Source of the DNA: Clostridiaceae bacterium
Lineage (GTDB): Bacteria; Bacillota; Clostridia; DSM-8532
Assembly: GCA_012719645.1 (NCBI GenBank)
Contig: JAAXZX010000004.1
Coordinates: forward strand, 30,477-94,476
Direction of reading: 5' to 3'
DNA: 64,000 nucleotides
The notes below the pieces were generated by a model. The model saw only the letters and a list, made by a program, of their open reading frames with translations, was not told the origin of the DNA and did not search any database. The stretch's first letter is position 1, and every line of letters starts with the position of its first letter. This document shows, piece by piece, positions 17,331-25,720 of the stretch. A program made the translations under genes and the position numbers.

Positions 17331-18217
17331 TGGAGTATATTCAGGAATACAACCGGTACAGGAACCTAATTGAGGAATGGATCGGAAATCGTATAACCGT
17401 CCCCGGCCTGCCTGAGAGAAACCTTTTCGAAGCAATGAGATACAGCCTCATGGCAGGAGGAAAAAGGCTGCGTCCCGTGCTGTCGCTGGCAGTCTGCGAC
17501 ATGCTTGGGGGCGACATGGAGGATGTCCTGCCCTTTGCCTGCGCCATTGAACTTATACATACTTATTCCCTGATCCATGATGATCTGCCGTGCATGGACA
17601 ACGATGACTTCAGGAGAGGGAAGCCCACCAATCACAAGGTTTTCGGCGAAGCAAAGGCCGTTCTCGCAGGCGACGCGCTCCTCAACACAGCCTGTGAGAT
17701 AATGCTGGACGAAGTGCTTGCCGACAGGGATGAACCCCATATAAAAGCTGCAGCGGCGCGCATAATCATGGAAGCCGCGGGAGCCTCGGGCATGGTTGCG
17801 GGGCAGGTAATCGACCTGGAGTCCGAGGATGTCCCTGTTTCCTACGAGGTCCTGTGCCGTATGCACAGTCTTAAGACAGGTGCGTTGATCCGTGCCGGCA
17901 TCCTTTCGGCGGCCAGGCTCTGCAAGGCTGATGAAAAGACCTGGGACGCCCTGGACCGCTATGGACGGCATATCGGGCTGGCCTTTCAGATTAAGGATGA
18001 CCTTCTGGATCTCGAGGGCGACGCGGCGGTAACCGGAAAGAGCACCGGCAGCGATGAAAAAAAACATAAATCAACCTTTGTGACCATTCTTGGGGCAAAG
18101 AAGGCGAAAGAACTGCTTGAAGAAACTGTCCGGGAGGCTGTCAGAGCCCTGGAGAACCTGAAGAATGCCGGTTTTTTAGCCAGGACTGCAGCCTATATCG
18201 CCGAAAGAGAGAAATAA
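17327..18217 (+). CDS. ispA: Polyprenyl synthetase (farnesyl diphosphate synthase type)
   Basis: A 296-residue protein that condenses isopentenyl diphosphate with allylic diphosphates. Seen: GGKRLRPVL, first Asp-rich motif LIHDDLPCMDNDD, RRGKPTNHKVFGEA, GQVIDLES, KTGALI and second Asp-rich motif FQIKDDLLDLEGD. The CxxxD-type insertion and length fit short-chain (C15/C20) synthases of Firmicutes. Together with dxs it supplies precursors for undecaprenyl phosphate. Confidence 0.95.
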   Translation: MMEYIQEYNRYRNLIEEWIGNRITVPGLPERNLFEAMRYSLMAGGKRLRPVLSLAVCDMLGGDMEDVLPFACAIELIHTYSLIHDDLPCMDNDDFRRGKPTNHKVFGEAKAVLAGDALLNTACEIMLDEVLADRDEPHIKAAAARIIMEAAGASGMVAGQVIDLESEDVPVSYEVLCRMHSLKTGALIRAGILSAARLCKADEKTWDALDRYGRHIGLAFQIKDDLLDLEGDAAVTGKSTGSDEKKHKSTFVTILGAKKAKELLEETVREAVRALENLKNAGFLARTAAYIAEREK

Positions 18218-18272
18218 AGACCGCATGATGTTCTTGCATAATGGCGGCAGTTAGTTTTCAGGAGAGATGCAA

Positions 18273-18710
18273 GTGACTTTTTTTGAGGAGATCATTAACA
18301 ATAAGGCCTTGACACTGCCTGTTCTGTCCTGGTTCCTGGCCCAGTTATACAAATTCCTGCATTGCCTGGTGGTCAACAGGAAAATTGATTTTATGAAGTT
18401 TGTAAGCTCGGGGGGAATGCCCAGTTCCCACAGCGCCATTTCGGTCTGCCTGGCCACCATCATGGGGATGCAGTATGGCTTCGGGTCGGGTATTTTTGCC
18501 CTTGCAGTCATATTTGCGCTGGTTGTCATGGCCGACGCGGCGGGGGTGAGAAGGGCTGCGGGCAAACAGGCCGCCCTGCTCAACAAGCTGGCCAACTCCA
18601 CCAGGGAGTTCCGGGCCGAAAAGGACCTGAAGGAGCTTATAGGGCATACGCCGGTGGAAGTGTTGGCGGGGGCCGCATTGGGCATCCTGGTTGCGATAGC
18701 CTTTGCATAA
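18273..18710 (+). CDS. Divergent PAP2 family membrane protein (DUF212/YuiD type)
   Basis: A 145-residue protein with MKFVSSGGMPSSHSAISVCLAT, the family signature containing the PAP2-like SSHSA, and DAAGVRRAAGKQA further on. About four hydrophobic segments. I favour GTG at 18273, six bases after GGAGAG; the track ATG at 18267 is only two bases after it. Proposed to act on lipid phosphates, but unproven. The -35 of the OLE promoter lies in its last codons. Confidence 0.88.
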   Translation: MTFFEEIINNKALTLPVLSWFLAQLYKFLHCLVVNRKIDFMKFVSSGGMPSSHSAISVCLATIMGMQYGFGSGIFALAVIFALVVMADAAGVRRAAGKQAALLNKLANSTREFRAEKDLKELIGHTPVEVLAGAALGILVAIAFA

Positions 18711-18731
18711 CACCCCGGTTTGATGTATAAT
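18703..18731 (+). promoter_or_regulatory. Sigma-A promoter for OLE RNA
   Basis: TTGCAT (18703-18708), 17 bases, TATAAT (18726-18731). A start site about seven bases later would fall at ~18738, a few bases before the left arm of the OLE closing helix. This gives OLE its own transcription start, besides possible read-through from the nusB-ispA operon. Confidence 0.7.
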
Positions 18732-18744
18732 AATCATCAAGATC

Positions 18745-19360
18745 ATCAGGATGGCGCAGTATCCTAGTCAGTACTGCCTGGTTCGAAGACGGGCCTAAAA
18801 ATCCGTTAAAGGGCATATCGATGAAGTTCCTTGTGCCGGCTTGTTACGCCCAGTGATGGGTCGGTGCTGGGAGTTAAGGTTTTGGGGCAGCCTGCAATGG
18901 CATGCAGGTGCGGACCCCTTTACCGCGGAGACCCTCATTCGTGGGAGACAGATTGCCTGCTTCGTGCAGTAAAAATCTTGACTACGATGGGGGATAGAAC
19001 CTGTTTTGCGGTATCACTTTTGGTGCTGTGAGCAGTGTAGCCTGCCTTGAGTGCGGACCGGAGGATAGCGGATCAGGTGTTTATGTGCTGGCCGGCACAT
19101 GAGCATTATCGCTGCTTGAAACCTTCCGTGCAAAAGAGGCTAGAACCAGGTAAGACTCCCGGGGAAAACCCCTAGGCTGTTGTTATCCAGGTATTCCGGG
19201 GATTGCAGTGTGTACTTAGTGGCAATCAGGCTTTGAGAAGGGCAACCTCTCAACAGCGGGATTAAAGGGAAACCGCCGGAATGGCGACGTTCCGGTACCC
19301 TCTGGGGAAAACCTGCCTGACCTAAGACGCAAAATTTACTCGGAGTACTGCCATCCTGAT
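18745..19360 (+). ncRNA. ole: OLE RNA (Ornate, Large, Extremophilic)
   Basis: A ~616-base stretch without credible coding capacity between the DUF212 gene and oapA. The ends pair in a long helix: ATCAGGATGGC(GC)AGTA at 18745-18761 with TACTGCCATCCTGAT at 19346-19360. Internal hairpins include CCTGCA/TGCAGG enclosed by GGGG/CCCC (18884-18918), TTGAGA-TCTCAA (~19232-19252) and CCGGAA-TTCCGG (~19276-19295). Known: OLE RNAs are ~600 nt, found in some Firmicutes, form a membrane ribonucleoprotein with OapA and lie near nusB, xseAB, ispA and dxs. Length, context and the oapA partner all agree. Confidence 0.92.
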
Positions 19361-19376
19361 TTTTGTTGATTATTGC

Positions 19377-19402
19377 AAGAGAAACGTGTTATCGTTTCTC
19401 TT
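19377..19402 (+). terminator. Hairpin between OLE RNA and oapA
   Basis: AAGAGAAACG and CGTTTCTCTT form a perfect 10-bp stem around TGTTAT, followed by TGCTTTG. It may terminate or set the 3' end of OLE RNA, or partly attenuate read-through into oapA. It also contains the GTG used as the track's oapA start, which makes that start unlikely. Confidence 0.6.
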
Positions 19403-19445
19403 TGCTTTGATTGTTCGATTATTTTCCGAAAGCAGGATTTTTGTT

Positions 19446-20093
19446 TTGGGTAAAACGGACACCGAAAAGAAATATATGAAACAACTGGATAAGTATAAGA
19501 AGACCTCCAGGCAGAACATTCCGGTAAAAAGGAAAGCCGGCTTTGAAAAAAAGCATGTTCTATGGGGGATTTTTATTACCTGCGTTTCTTTTGCGCTGTC
19601 CATGCTGGTACTCTTCGCGTCTTCCGGGCTCCTGGGCTCAGCGCAGCCTGTCTTTGCCTTCATCGTAGTGCTGGTTATCATCGTCGCGGGAGTCGTATTC
19701 GATGTTATCGGCATTGCTGTCACGGCAGCCGATGAAACACCGTTTCATTCCATGGCGTCAAAGAAGATAAAGGGGGCCAGGCAGTCCCTGGTCCTGCTTC
19801 GCAACGCCCCGCGCGTGTCCAGTTTCTGCAATGATGTGATTGGCGATATATGCAGCGTGGTGAGCGGTGTAGCCGCAACTTCAATCGTTTACAAGGTATT
19901 TGCCACAAGCGGCAATATCTCGGTTATAGAAACCATTACGGGAGCATTGATAGCTGCGTTTACAGTGGGCGGAAAGGCCTTTGCGAAAAATATCGGCATG
20001 AACAACAGCAACTATATCGTTTTCTGGGTAGGCAGGTTTCTGTCCTGCTTCAGTTTCGGCAAGAGAAAAAAAGGTCAGGGGTGTTCTGGTTGA
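19446..20093 (+). CDS. oapA: OLE-associated membrane protein OapA
   Basis: A ~215-residue membrane protein that binds OLE RNA. The preferred start is TTG at 19446, eight bases after AGCAGGA; the track start at 19386 lies inside a hairpin. Seen: a basic N-terminus (KQLDKYKKTS, KRKAG), helices around VSFALSMLVLFASSG and FAFIVVLVIIVAGVVF, the DVIGIAVTAAD segment matching the conserved acidic DxxxD-type region, then KKIKGARQSLVLLRNAPRVSS and two further helices. The position just after OLE is diagnostic. The stop overlaps the dxs start (TTGA). Confidence 0.9.
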   Translation: MGKTDTEKKYMKQLDKYKKTSRQNIPVKRKAGFEKKHVLWGIFITCVSFALSMLVLFASSGLLGSAQPVFAFIVVLVIIVAGVVFDVIGIAVTAADETPFHSMASKKIKGARQSLVLLRNAPRVSSFCNDVIGDICSVVSGVAATSIVYKVFATSGNISVIETITGALIAAFTVGGKAFAKNIGMNNSNYIVFWVGRFLSCFSFGKRKKGQGCSG

Positions 20094-22018
20094 GCCGGAA
20101 TAATCATACCACGGAGATATTGAAAAGAGTTTCCGGACCCGAAGATCTGAAAAAGCTGAGCATGCGGGAGTTGAACGCTCTCAGCGGTGAAATACGGGAT
20201 TTTCTTATAAGTACTGTGTCAAATACCGGGGGACACATTGCCTCCAATCTCGGTGTTGTGGAACTGACCATTGCCCTGCATCGTGTTTTTGATACCCCAA
20301 GGGACAGGATCATATGGGATGTGGGGCACCAGACCTATGTCCATAAGATCCTGACAGGAAGGAAGGAAAGGTTTAATACCCTCAGGCAGATGGACGGCCT
20401 TTCTGGATTCCCGAAATCCGCCGAGAGCGAATTCGATGCCTTCAACACAGGCCACAGTTCCACCTCCATCTCTGCTGCCCTTGGCATGGCCAGGGCCCGG
20501 GACCTTAAGGGTGAAAACTACTATGTGGCGGCCGTGATAGGTGATGGAGCGCTTACAGGGGGCATGGCCTTTGAAGCCCTCAACGACGCTGGAAATGCCA
20601 GGACCAATCTCTTGATCATCCTCAATGACAACGGCATGTCCATAGCCCAGAATGTGGGTGGGCTGTCCCGTTACCTGAGCCGGCTTCGCACGAGACCTTT
20701 CTACTATAAAACAAGGGAGTCCATCCAGTCGCTGATCGACAGGCGACTTCCTAAGACCGGCAGGCATGTGCGCAGGTTCCTGCATCGCATTAAGGCAGCC
20801 ATGAAGAGTATACTCGTGCCTTCCATGTTCTTTGAGGACTTGGGCTTCAGGTATTTCGGCCCCATCGACGGGCATAATCTGCGGGAACTGATCACGGTCC
20901 TGGAACATGCCAGGACCATGAAAGGCCCTGTCCTCGTCCATGTCTGCACGCTGAAGGGGAAGGGGTATAAATACGCCGAGGAAAAGCCAAATGTGTTCCA
21001 TGGCATAGCTCCTTTCGAGGTTGAGACCGGCGAATTGAAATCCAACGGCGGCGAAAGCTATTCGGAGGTCTTTGGCAGAAAGATCTGCGCGATTGCCCAA
21101 AGCAACCCGGGTGTTGTGGCCATTACAGCCGCCATGCCCGACGGTACCGGCCTTAACCGCTTCAGGGAGTCATTCCCCAGGCGCTTCTTTGACGTGGGTA
21201 TTGCTGAACAGCATGCGGTAACCTTTGCCGCAGGACTCGCCAAGGGAGGAGTCATACCTGTCGTGGCGATCTACTCCACGTTCCTCCAGCGCGCATATGA
21301 CCAGATGCTCCATGACGTTGCCCTGCAGAACCTCCATGTGGTTTTTGCCATAGACCGGGCAGGAGTTGTGGGGGAGGACGGCGAAACCCACCAGGGTATT
21401 TATGATATAGCATATATAAAGACGATGCCAAACTTTACACTCATGGCGCCCGCGTCGCCAAGCGAACTGGAAATGATGCTGGAGTATGCGGTTATGGAGC
21501 ACAAAGGTCCTGTCGCTATCCGGTATCCCCGCGGGACCGGCAGGGAGACAGATGCCCTGGGGCAGCCCATAAGGCCTGGAAAAGGTTTGGCAGTAAGACA
21601 GGGAGAGGATGTTACCATAGTTGCCGTTGGATATTTCCTGGACAGGGCGCTGAAAACCGCGGACCTCCTTGAGGCCGAAGGCATTAGCTGCGAAGTCATC
21701 AACCCCAGGTTTATCAAACCCATGGACGAGTCGCTTCTCAGGCAGTCCATCAGCAAAACGGGCAGGGTTGTCGTTATGGAGGACGGTATCATAAGCGGCG
21801 GTTTCGGCAGCAGCATCCTGGAATTCACAAGCAGGGAACGCATCCAGGCTGAAACACTGCTTCTTGGGCTGCCCGATGAGGAGGTGCCCCACGGCTCCAG
21901 GAAGCTGATCTACGAAAAGTACGGGCTGGATCCCCAATCCATGAAGGACCGGATACGGGATTTCCTTGAAGCGTCGGGGGAGGGAGGCCGGGAATGGGCA
22001 AGGAACGTCTCGATGTGA
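20090..22018 (+). CDS. dxs: 1-deoxy-D-xylulose-5-phosphate synthase
   Basis: A 642-residue thiamine-diphosphate enzyme, the first step of the MEP isoprenoid pathway. The track ORF is extended by 80 residues of out-of-frame oapA sequence; TTG at 20090 (MSRNNHTTEIL) follows CAGGGGTG and overlaps the oapA stop by four bases. Seen: SNTGGHIASNLGVVELT, GHSSTSIS, GDGALTGGMAFEALN (TPP motif), EEKPNVFHG, DVGIAEQHAVTFAAGLA and the DRAGVVGEDGETHQG loop. Coupling ties its translation to OapA. Product is also a thiamine and pyridoxal precursor. Confidence 0.96.
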   Translation: MSRNNHTTEILKRVSGPEDLKKLSMRELNALSGEIRDFLISTVSNTGGHIASNLGVVELTIALHRVFDTPRDRIIWDVGHQTYVHKILTGRKERFNTLRQMDGLSGFPKSAESEFDAFNTGHSSTSISAALGMARARDLKGENYYVAAVIGDGALTGGMAFEALNDAGNARTNLLIILNDNGMSIAQNVGGLSRYLSRLRTRPFYYKTRESIQSLIDRRLPKTGRHVRRFLHRIKAAMKSILVPSMFFEDLGFRYFGPIDGHNLRELITVLEHARTMKGPVLVHVCTLKGKGYKYAEEKPNVFHGIAPFEVETGELKSNGGESYSEVFGRKICAIAQSNPGVVAITAAMPDGTGLNRFRESFPRRFFDVGIAEQHAVTFAAGLAKGGVIPVVAIYSTFLQRAYDQMLHDVALQNLHVVFAIDRAGVVGEDGETHQGIYDIAYIKTMPNFTLMAPASPSELEMMLEYAVMEHKGPVAIRYPRGTGRETDALGQPIRPGKGLAVRQGEDVTIVAVGYFLDRALKTADLLEAEGISCEVINPRFIKPMDESLLRQSISKTGRVVVMEDGIISGGFGSSILEFTSRERIQAETLLLGLPDEEVPHGSRKLIYEKYGLDPQSMKDRIRDFLEASGEGGREWARNVSM

Positions 22019-22794
22019 TCCTGGTGAAAAAGGGGTTGTTTGAGAGCAGGGAAAAGGCCAGGCGTGCCATCATGGCCGGTACGGTTTTTGTTGACGGGGA
22101 GCGTGTTGACAAGGCCGGTTCCCTGTGCGATCCGGATTCATCAATAACCATAAAGGATAATCCCGTCCCCTATGTGAGCAGGGGCGGGCTGAAGCTTGAG
22201 AAGGCCATCAGGGTTTTCAACGTGAACCTGGATGGCCTGATCTGCGTGGATGTAGGGGCTTCAACGGGCGGATTCACCGATGTAATGCTTAAAAGCGGCG
22301 CCAGCAAGGTTTACGCTGTTGATGTGGGTTACGGACAGCTTGCCTGGTCCCTCCGCAATGACCCGAGGGTTGTCTGCATGGAAAGGACCAACTTCCGCTA
22401 TGTAAAGCCTGAAGACATAGGCGAGCCCGTTGATTTCGGGGCGGTGGACGTTTCGTTTATCTCCCTGAGGCTGATTCTGCCTCCCCTTAAGGCAGTCCTG
22501 AAAGAGGGGGCCCGGGCGGTCTGTCTTATAAAGCCCCAGTTCGAGGCCGGGCGTGAGAAGGTGGGGAAGAAGGGCGTGGTCAGGGATCCCGCCGTCCATG
22601 AAGAGGTCATAGCCGCTGTCATTGACTCGGCCAGGTCCCTGGGATTCACGGTGGATGGCCTGTCCTGGTCCCCCGTCAAAGGGCCCGAGGGTAATATCGA
22701 GTACCTGCTTTGCCTTTCCAACACTCAAACCCGCGATGAACCTGAGATCAACATCAAGGAAACCGTCGCCGCCGCCCACCGGGAACTGGACTGA
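21994..22794 (+). CDS. tlyA: TlyA family rRNA methyltransferase (hemolysin-like)
   Basis: A 266-residue protein, starting inside the 3' end of dxs with GGGGGAGGGAGG upstream. N-terminal S4 RNA-binding domain (RLDVILVKKGLFESREKARRAIMAG), then an FtsJ-like methyltransferase domain with VDVGASTGGFTDVML, KVYAVDVGYGQLAWSL and a DVSFISLR motif. TlyA proteins 2'-O-methylate rRNA; the hemolysin name is historical. In many Clostridia the gene follows dxs, as here. Confidence 0.94.
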   Translation: MGKERLDVILVKKGLFESREKARRAIMAGTVFVDGERVDKAGSLCDPDSSITIKDNPVPYVSRGGLKLEKAIRVFNVNLDGLICVDVGASTGGFTDVMLKSGASKVYAVDVGYGQLAWSLRNDPRVVCMERTNFRYVKPEDIGEPVDFGAVDVSFISLRLILPPLKAVLKEGARAVCLIKPQFEAGREKVGKKGVVRDPAVHEEVIAAVIDSARSLGFTVDGLSWSPVKGPEGNIEYLLCLSNTQTRDEPEINIKETVAAAHRELD

Positions 22795-23474
22795 AATACC
22801 GTTTCCGCATATGTCATTGCGAACAGAGCAAATTCCTGTCTTGTCATTGCGAGCCCGGCGAAGCCGGGCGTGGCAATCTCTGCAGTGCTTTTCCCAAGTC
22901 ATTACGTGTCACAGCCGTGCTGTTCAGTCTCTCCTTCAGTCCTCGTAAAAGAGAGGTAGGATGTGAGAGATTGGAGGGGTTAGATATATCCCAGTACAGT
23001 TCGTTACCATACATTCTAACTTCCAACCTCCAACTTCTCACATCCGGTATTCGGAGTCAGTCGAGGCTGAACAGCACGTTTTTGCTTAAGTCTTTGCGGA
23101 TCTTTATGTGTCAATATTGGAGGACTATGCCGAGATTGCCCCGCTCGGGTTCAGTCACTCCCCGCTAAAGCCGCAGACCCACTTGACCGCGGCCTGATAG
23201 GAGTGGTTGATGTTTCGCAGCCGTGCAACACAGCGACAGGGCTTTACGGGATCCCTGCAAGTACTTGGATTCCATATTTCCGCACAGTCTGCCGTTCCCT
23301 GTTGATGTCATTGCAAGAACAGCGCGGCTGCCAATGCAGTAACCAGCAAAACGCAATAGAGATTGACGCGCTTCGCCCGAAGGGTTCCATGCAACATTAC
23401 CGAAATGTTAGCGGAACGGGGCGGAGCACGGCAATCTCTTCCTGTTCAGGGTTCACCGCATTAATAACAGGGTG
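22795..23474. repeat. Gene-free repeat region with CATTGCGAG-type and GGATGTGAGAG-type elements
   Basis: About 680 bases without a convincing gene. Seen: two tandem starts of the element GTCATTGCGA (22812, 22842), the second complete through a GCCCGGCGAAGCCGGGC hairpin to CGTGGCAATCTC. An inverted repeat follows: GGATGTGAGAGATTGGAGGGG (22959-) against CCAACCTCCAACTTCTCACATCC (ending 23045). Decayed pieces (GATGTCATTGCAAGAACAGCG at ~23306; CACGGCAATCTCTTCCTG at ~23427) follow. These look like remnants of small non-autonomous repeats. Both types recur at 34.2-34.4 kb. Track ORFs here (22917-23168, 23203-23583) are chance. Confidence 0.7.
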
Positions 23475-24686
23475 TCAACTGCGGAACAGGTATTTTTCGT
23501 TTTTGAACATGGAGGCGGCTATCAGCAGGGACAGCACCACGTATACCAGCGATGTCGCCACCGCCAGGATGAGCCCGGTATAGTTGGTCATCCCGCCCAG
23601 TACCAGCTTGAAGGCCGATACGGTGTTGAGGACAGGGATCAGGTACATATACATCTGTATGTCATTGGGCATTATCATCATTGTGGCATAGGCCGGGATC
23701 ATCACCACGAACATCAGCATGGAAAGGTAAGTCTGCCCTTCCTTGAAGGACCTGGCATAGGTACTGATGGCCAGCTGCAGCCCGGAAAAGGTCATTCCCA
23801 GGAGAAGGGTTACGATAAGGCACAGGATCACCGAGCCGCGGTCCATGGTGAAACCGCCAATCTGCCCCAAGCCCATGGTAATGGAAGAGGGATTTATAAT
23901 AAAGGCAAGGAGCATCCCTATCAGGGTCGAAATCACGCTGGCAAAGCTGAAAAGGATTATGGTCAGGTATTTCCCGATAAGGATGGACATCCTGCCGGGG
24001 CGAGTGGTCAACAGGGGCTCAAATGTCATGCGTTCCTTCTCTCCTGCTACAAGGTCGGTTGCAGCCGGTATGCCTCCCACGGCCACCAGCATCGCGATGA
24101 TCATGGGGAGCAGCATCATCAGCATCATATTTCCGTCCCCCGATCTGGCGACATTCTCCGTCTCCACCACAACCGGCGTGAGTATTTCCGGATTGATGCC
24201 CAAAGCTTCAAGGCGCTGCTCCGCAATTGTCCCATTCAGCTTTGTTATTGCCGATCTCAGCGCGCCTACGGCGCCGCCTGAGCGGGATAGCGAATTGTCG
24301 TAGTATATTTTCAGGGTGAACGGCTCTAAGGCTTTTAGCTTATCCTCGAAATCCCTGTCAAGCGATACCACCAGCTTGGCTTTCTTGCTGTTGATGGCCT
24401 CCCATGGGTCATCCACCGGATCGACTATTGTTATATCCTCGCCCTGCGTTTCAAGGCTCTCCTTCAGGAAGTTCTGGGCGGCAGGACTGTAGCTGTCAGC
24501 CGTGAGGGCTACCGTAATATTGGTCGTCATCTCCTCGCTCATCTTCGCCGTTCCTCTTCCAACGAGCAGGAACAATATGGGCATAAGGAAGATGGGGACA
24601 ATGATGCTGGAAAACAGCGTCTTGCGGTCGCGAACGATATCCTTTACTTCCTTCTTGAAAACGATCATTATATGCTTCCATTTCAT
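23475..24686 (-). CDS. ABC-2 type transporter permease, NatB-like
   Basis: A 403-residue membrane protein. N-terminal helix after KEVKDIVRDRKTLFSSIIVPIFLMP, a ~150-residue extracellular domain, then five or six C-terminal helices with the LVAGEKERMTFEPLLTTRPGR motif of NatB/ABC-2 permeases. With the adjacent ATPase it should form an exporter; NatAB of Bacillus exports sodium, but the substrate here is not determined. The start overlaps the end of the ATPase gene by four bases. Confidence 0.88.
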   Translation of the reverse strand: MKWKHIMIVFKKEVKDIVRDRKTLFSSIIVPIFLMPILFLLVGRGTAKMSEEMTTNITVALTADSYSPAAQNFLKESLETQGEDITIVDPVDDPWEAINSKKAKLVVSLDRDFEDKLKALEPFTLKIYYDNSLSRSGGAVGALRSAITKLNGTIAEQRLEALGINPEILTPVVVETENVARSGDGNMMLMMLLPMIIAMLVAVGGIPAATDLVAGEKERMTFEPLLTTRPGRMSILIGKYLTIILFSFASVISTLIGMLLAFIINPSSITMGLGQIGGFTMDRGSVILCLIVTLLLGMTFSGLQLAISTYARSFKEGQTYLSMLMFVVMIPAYATMMIMPNDIQMYMYLIPVLNTVSAFKLVLGGMTNYTGLILAVATSLVYVVLSLLIAASMFKNEKYLFRS

Positions 24687-25408
24687 CTGCCATCACCTGC
24701 CAGTCTTACAAACAGCTCCTCCAGGCTCTGGGTCCCGTATTTCCCGAGAAGCTCTTCGGTTTCACCGATGTCCACCAGGCTGCCCTTATGGATCACGGCA
24801 ATCCTGTCACAGAGTTTTTCAACCTCACTCATGGTGTGGCTGGAGAAGAGTATGGTCTTGCCCGCTTTCTTCTGATCTATCAGGAATGCCTGGACTTCGC
24901 GCATGGCGCCCACATCCAGGCCTGAAGTGGGTTCGTCCAGAAGAAGCACATCCGGGTTATGGACGATGGCCCTGGCAAAGGATGCTTTCTGGCGCATGCC
25001 CTTGGAGAGCTTCCCTGCCCTCTTGTCGAGAAAATCATTCATTCCGAATGCGTCCGCAAGTTCCTGAATTCGTTTTTTGATTTCCCTGACGGGCATATCA
25101 TTCAGTTCCCCGAAGTACTGTATGTTTTCATAAACTGTGAGCCGGTCGTACAGGCCGCTTTCTCCCCCGAAAAGGATGCCTACCCTGCCTCTTACCTCCT
25201 CAGGCGACTCAACTATATCGATACCCGCAAGCCGGGCTGTCCCTGAAGTGGGTTTAAGCATGGTCGCCAGCATCCTGAGGGTTGTGGTCTTGCCGGCCCC
25301 GTTCTCGCCCAGAAGGCCGAAAATCTCCCCCTCCCGGACCGTGAAGGACAGGTCGTTTACGGCTGTAACATTTCCAAACCTTTTTGTCAGCCCTTTAAGC
25401 TCAATCAT
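24683..25408 (-). CDS. ABC transporter ATP-binding protein, NatA-like
   Basis: A 241-residue ATPase: Walker A GENGAGKTT, Q-loop segment GILFGGESGLYDRLTVYENIQYFG, signature LSKGMRQKASFARAI, Walker B VLLLDEPTSGLDVGA, H-loop SSHTM. The LSKGM signature form is typical of NatA and antibiotic/sodium exporters. It is the first gene of a two-gene minus-strand operon with the NatB-like permease. The function as a sodium or drug exporter is inferred from family only. Confidence 0.9.
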   Translation of the reverse strand: MIELKGLTKRFGNVTAVNDLSFTVREGEIFGLLGENGAGKTTTLRMLATMLKPTSGTARLAGIDIVESPEEVRGRVGILFGGESGLYDRLTVYENIQYFGELNDMPVREIKKRIQELADAFGMNDFLDKRAGKLSKGMRQKASFARAIVHNPDVLLLDEPTSGLDVGAMREVQAFLIDQKKAGKTILFSSHTMSEVEKLCDRIAVIHKGSLVDIGETEELLGKYGTQSLEELFVRLAGDGR

Positions 25409-25720
25409 CTATTATCCTCCCGTGTAAAATGTTTCTGTCCATCATCATACATCAAAATCGGCAGGAAAAACAAACCTTTTTCACAGATTTTGTCTTTCCC
25501 TTCCTAACACCGTAATCTGGCTCAGAAGGCCTTTCGCCCTGTTGGGCAATAGGCTTTGAACACGATGCTTTCCAGGAACTGCGGGATCCTTTGGATAAAA
25601 AAGACATAGCCGTAATTCACGGCTATGCCGGGTTTTTCAGGTACGATGTTACCGGGTGAAAACAACTTTACGCTCATGTTCGTGACCCAGCGCCGCATCG
25701 AAATTAGGCTCCCCCGGGGA
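25409..25720. other. Intergenic stretch with one terminator
   Basis: About 310 bases between two minus-strand genes. It holds the putative natAB promoter area near 25420-25500 and a hairpin terminator at 25605-25627. I see no ORF with protein character. Confidence 0.5.
25605..25627 (-). terminator. Terminator of the transglutaminase-like gene
   Basis: CATAGCCGT/ACGGCTATG form a perfect 9-bp stem. On the minus strand it is followed by TCTTTTTTATCC, the right direction for the gene ending at 25721. T's also follow on the plus strand, so it may act in both directions. Confidence 0.8.

Noticed and set aside
18831-19031. 66-codon ORF inside the OLE region
   Set aside because: No ribosome binding site, no protein character, and it lies wholly in the structured RNA.
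19850-20089. N-terminal extension of dxs as in the longest ORF
   Set aside because: The 80 residues are out-of-frame oapA sequence with no similarity to Dxs; TTG 20090 has a ribosome binding site.
23203-23583. 126-codon ORF in the repeat-rich gap
   Set aside because: Built of decayed repeats and the antisense end of the ABC permease.
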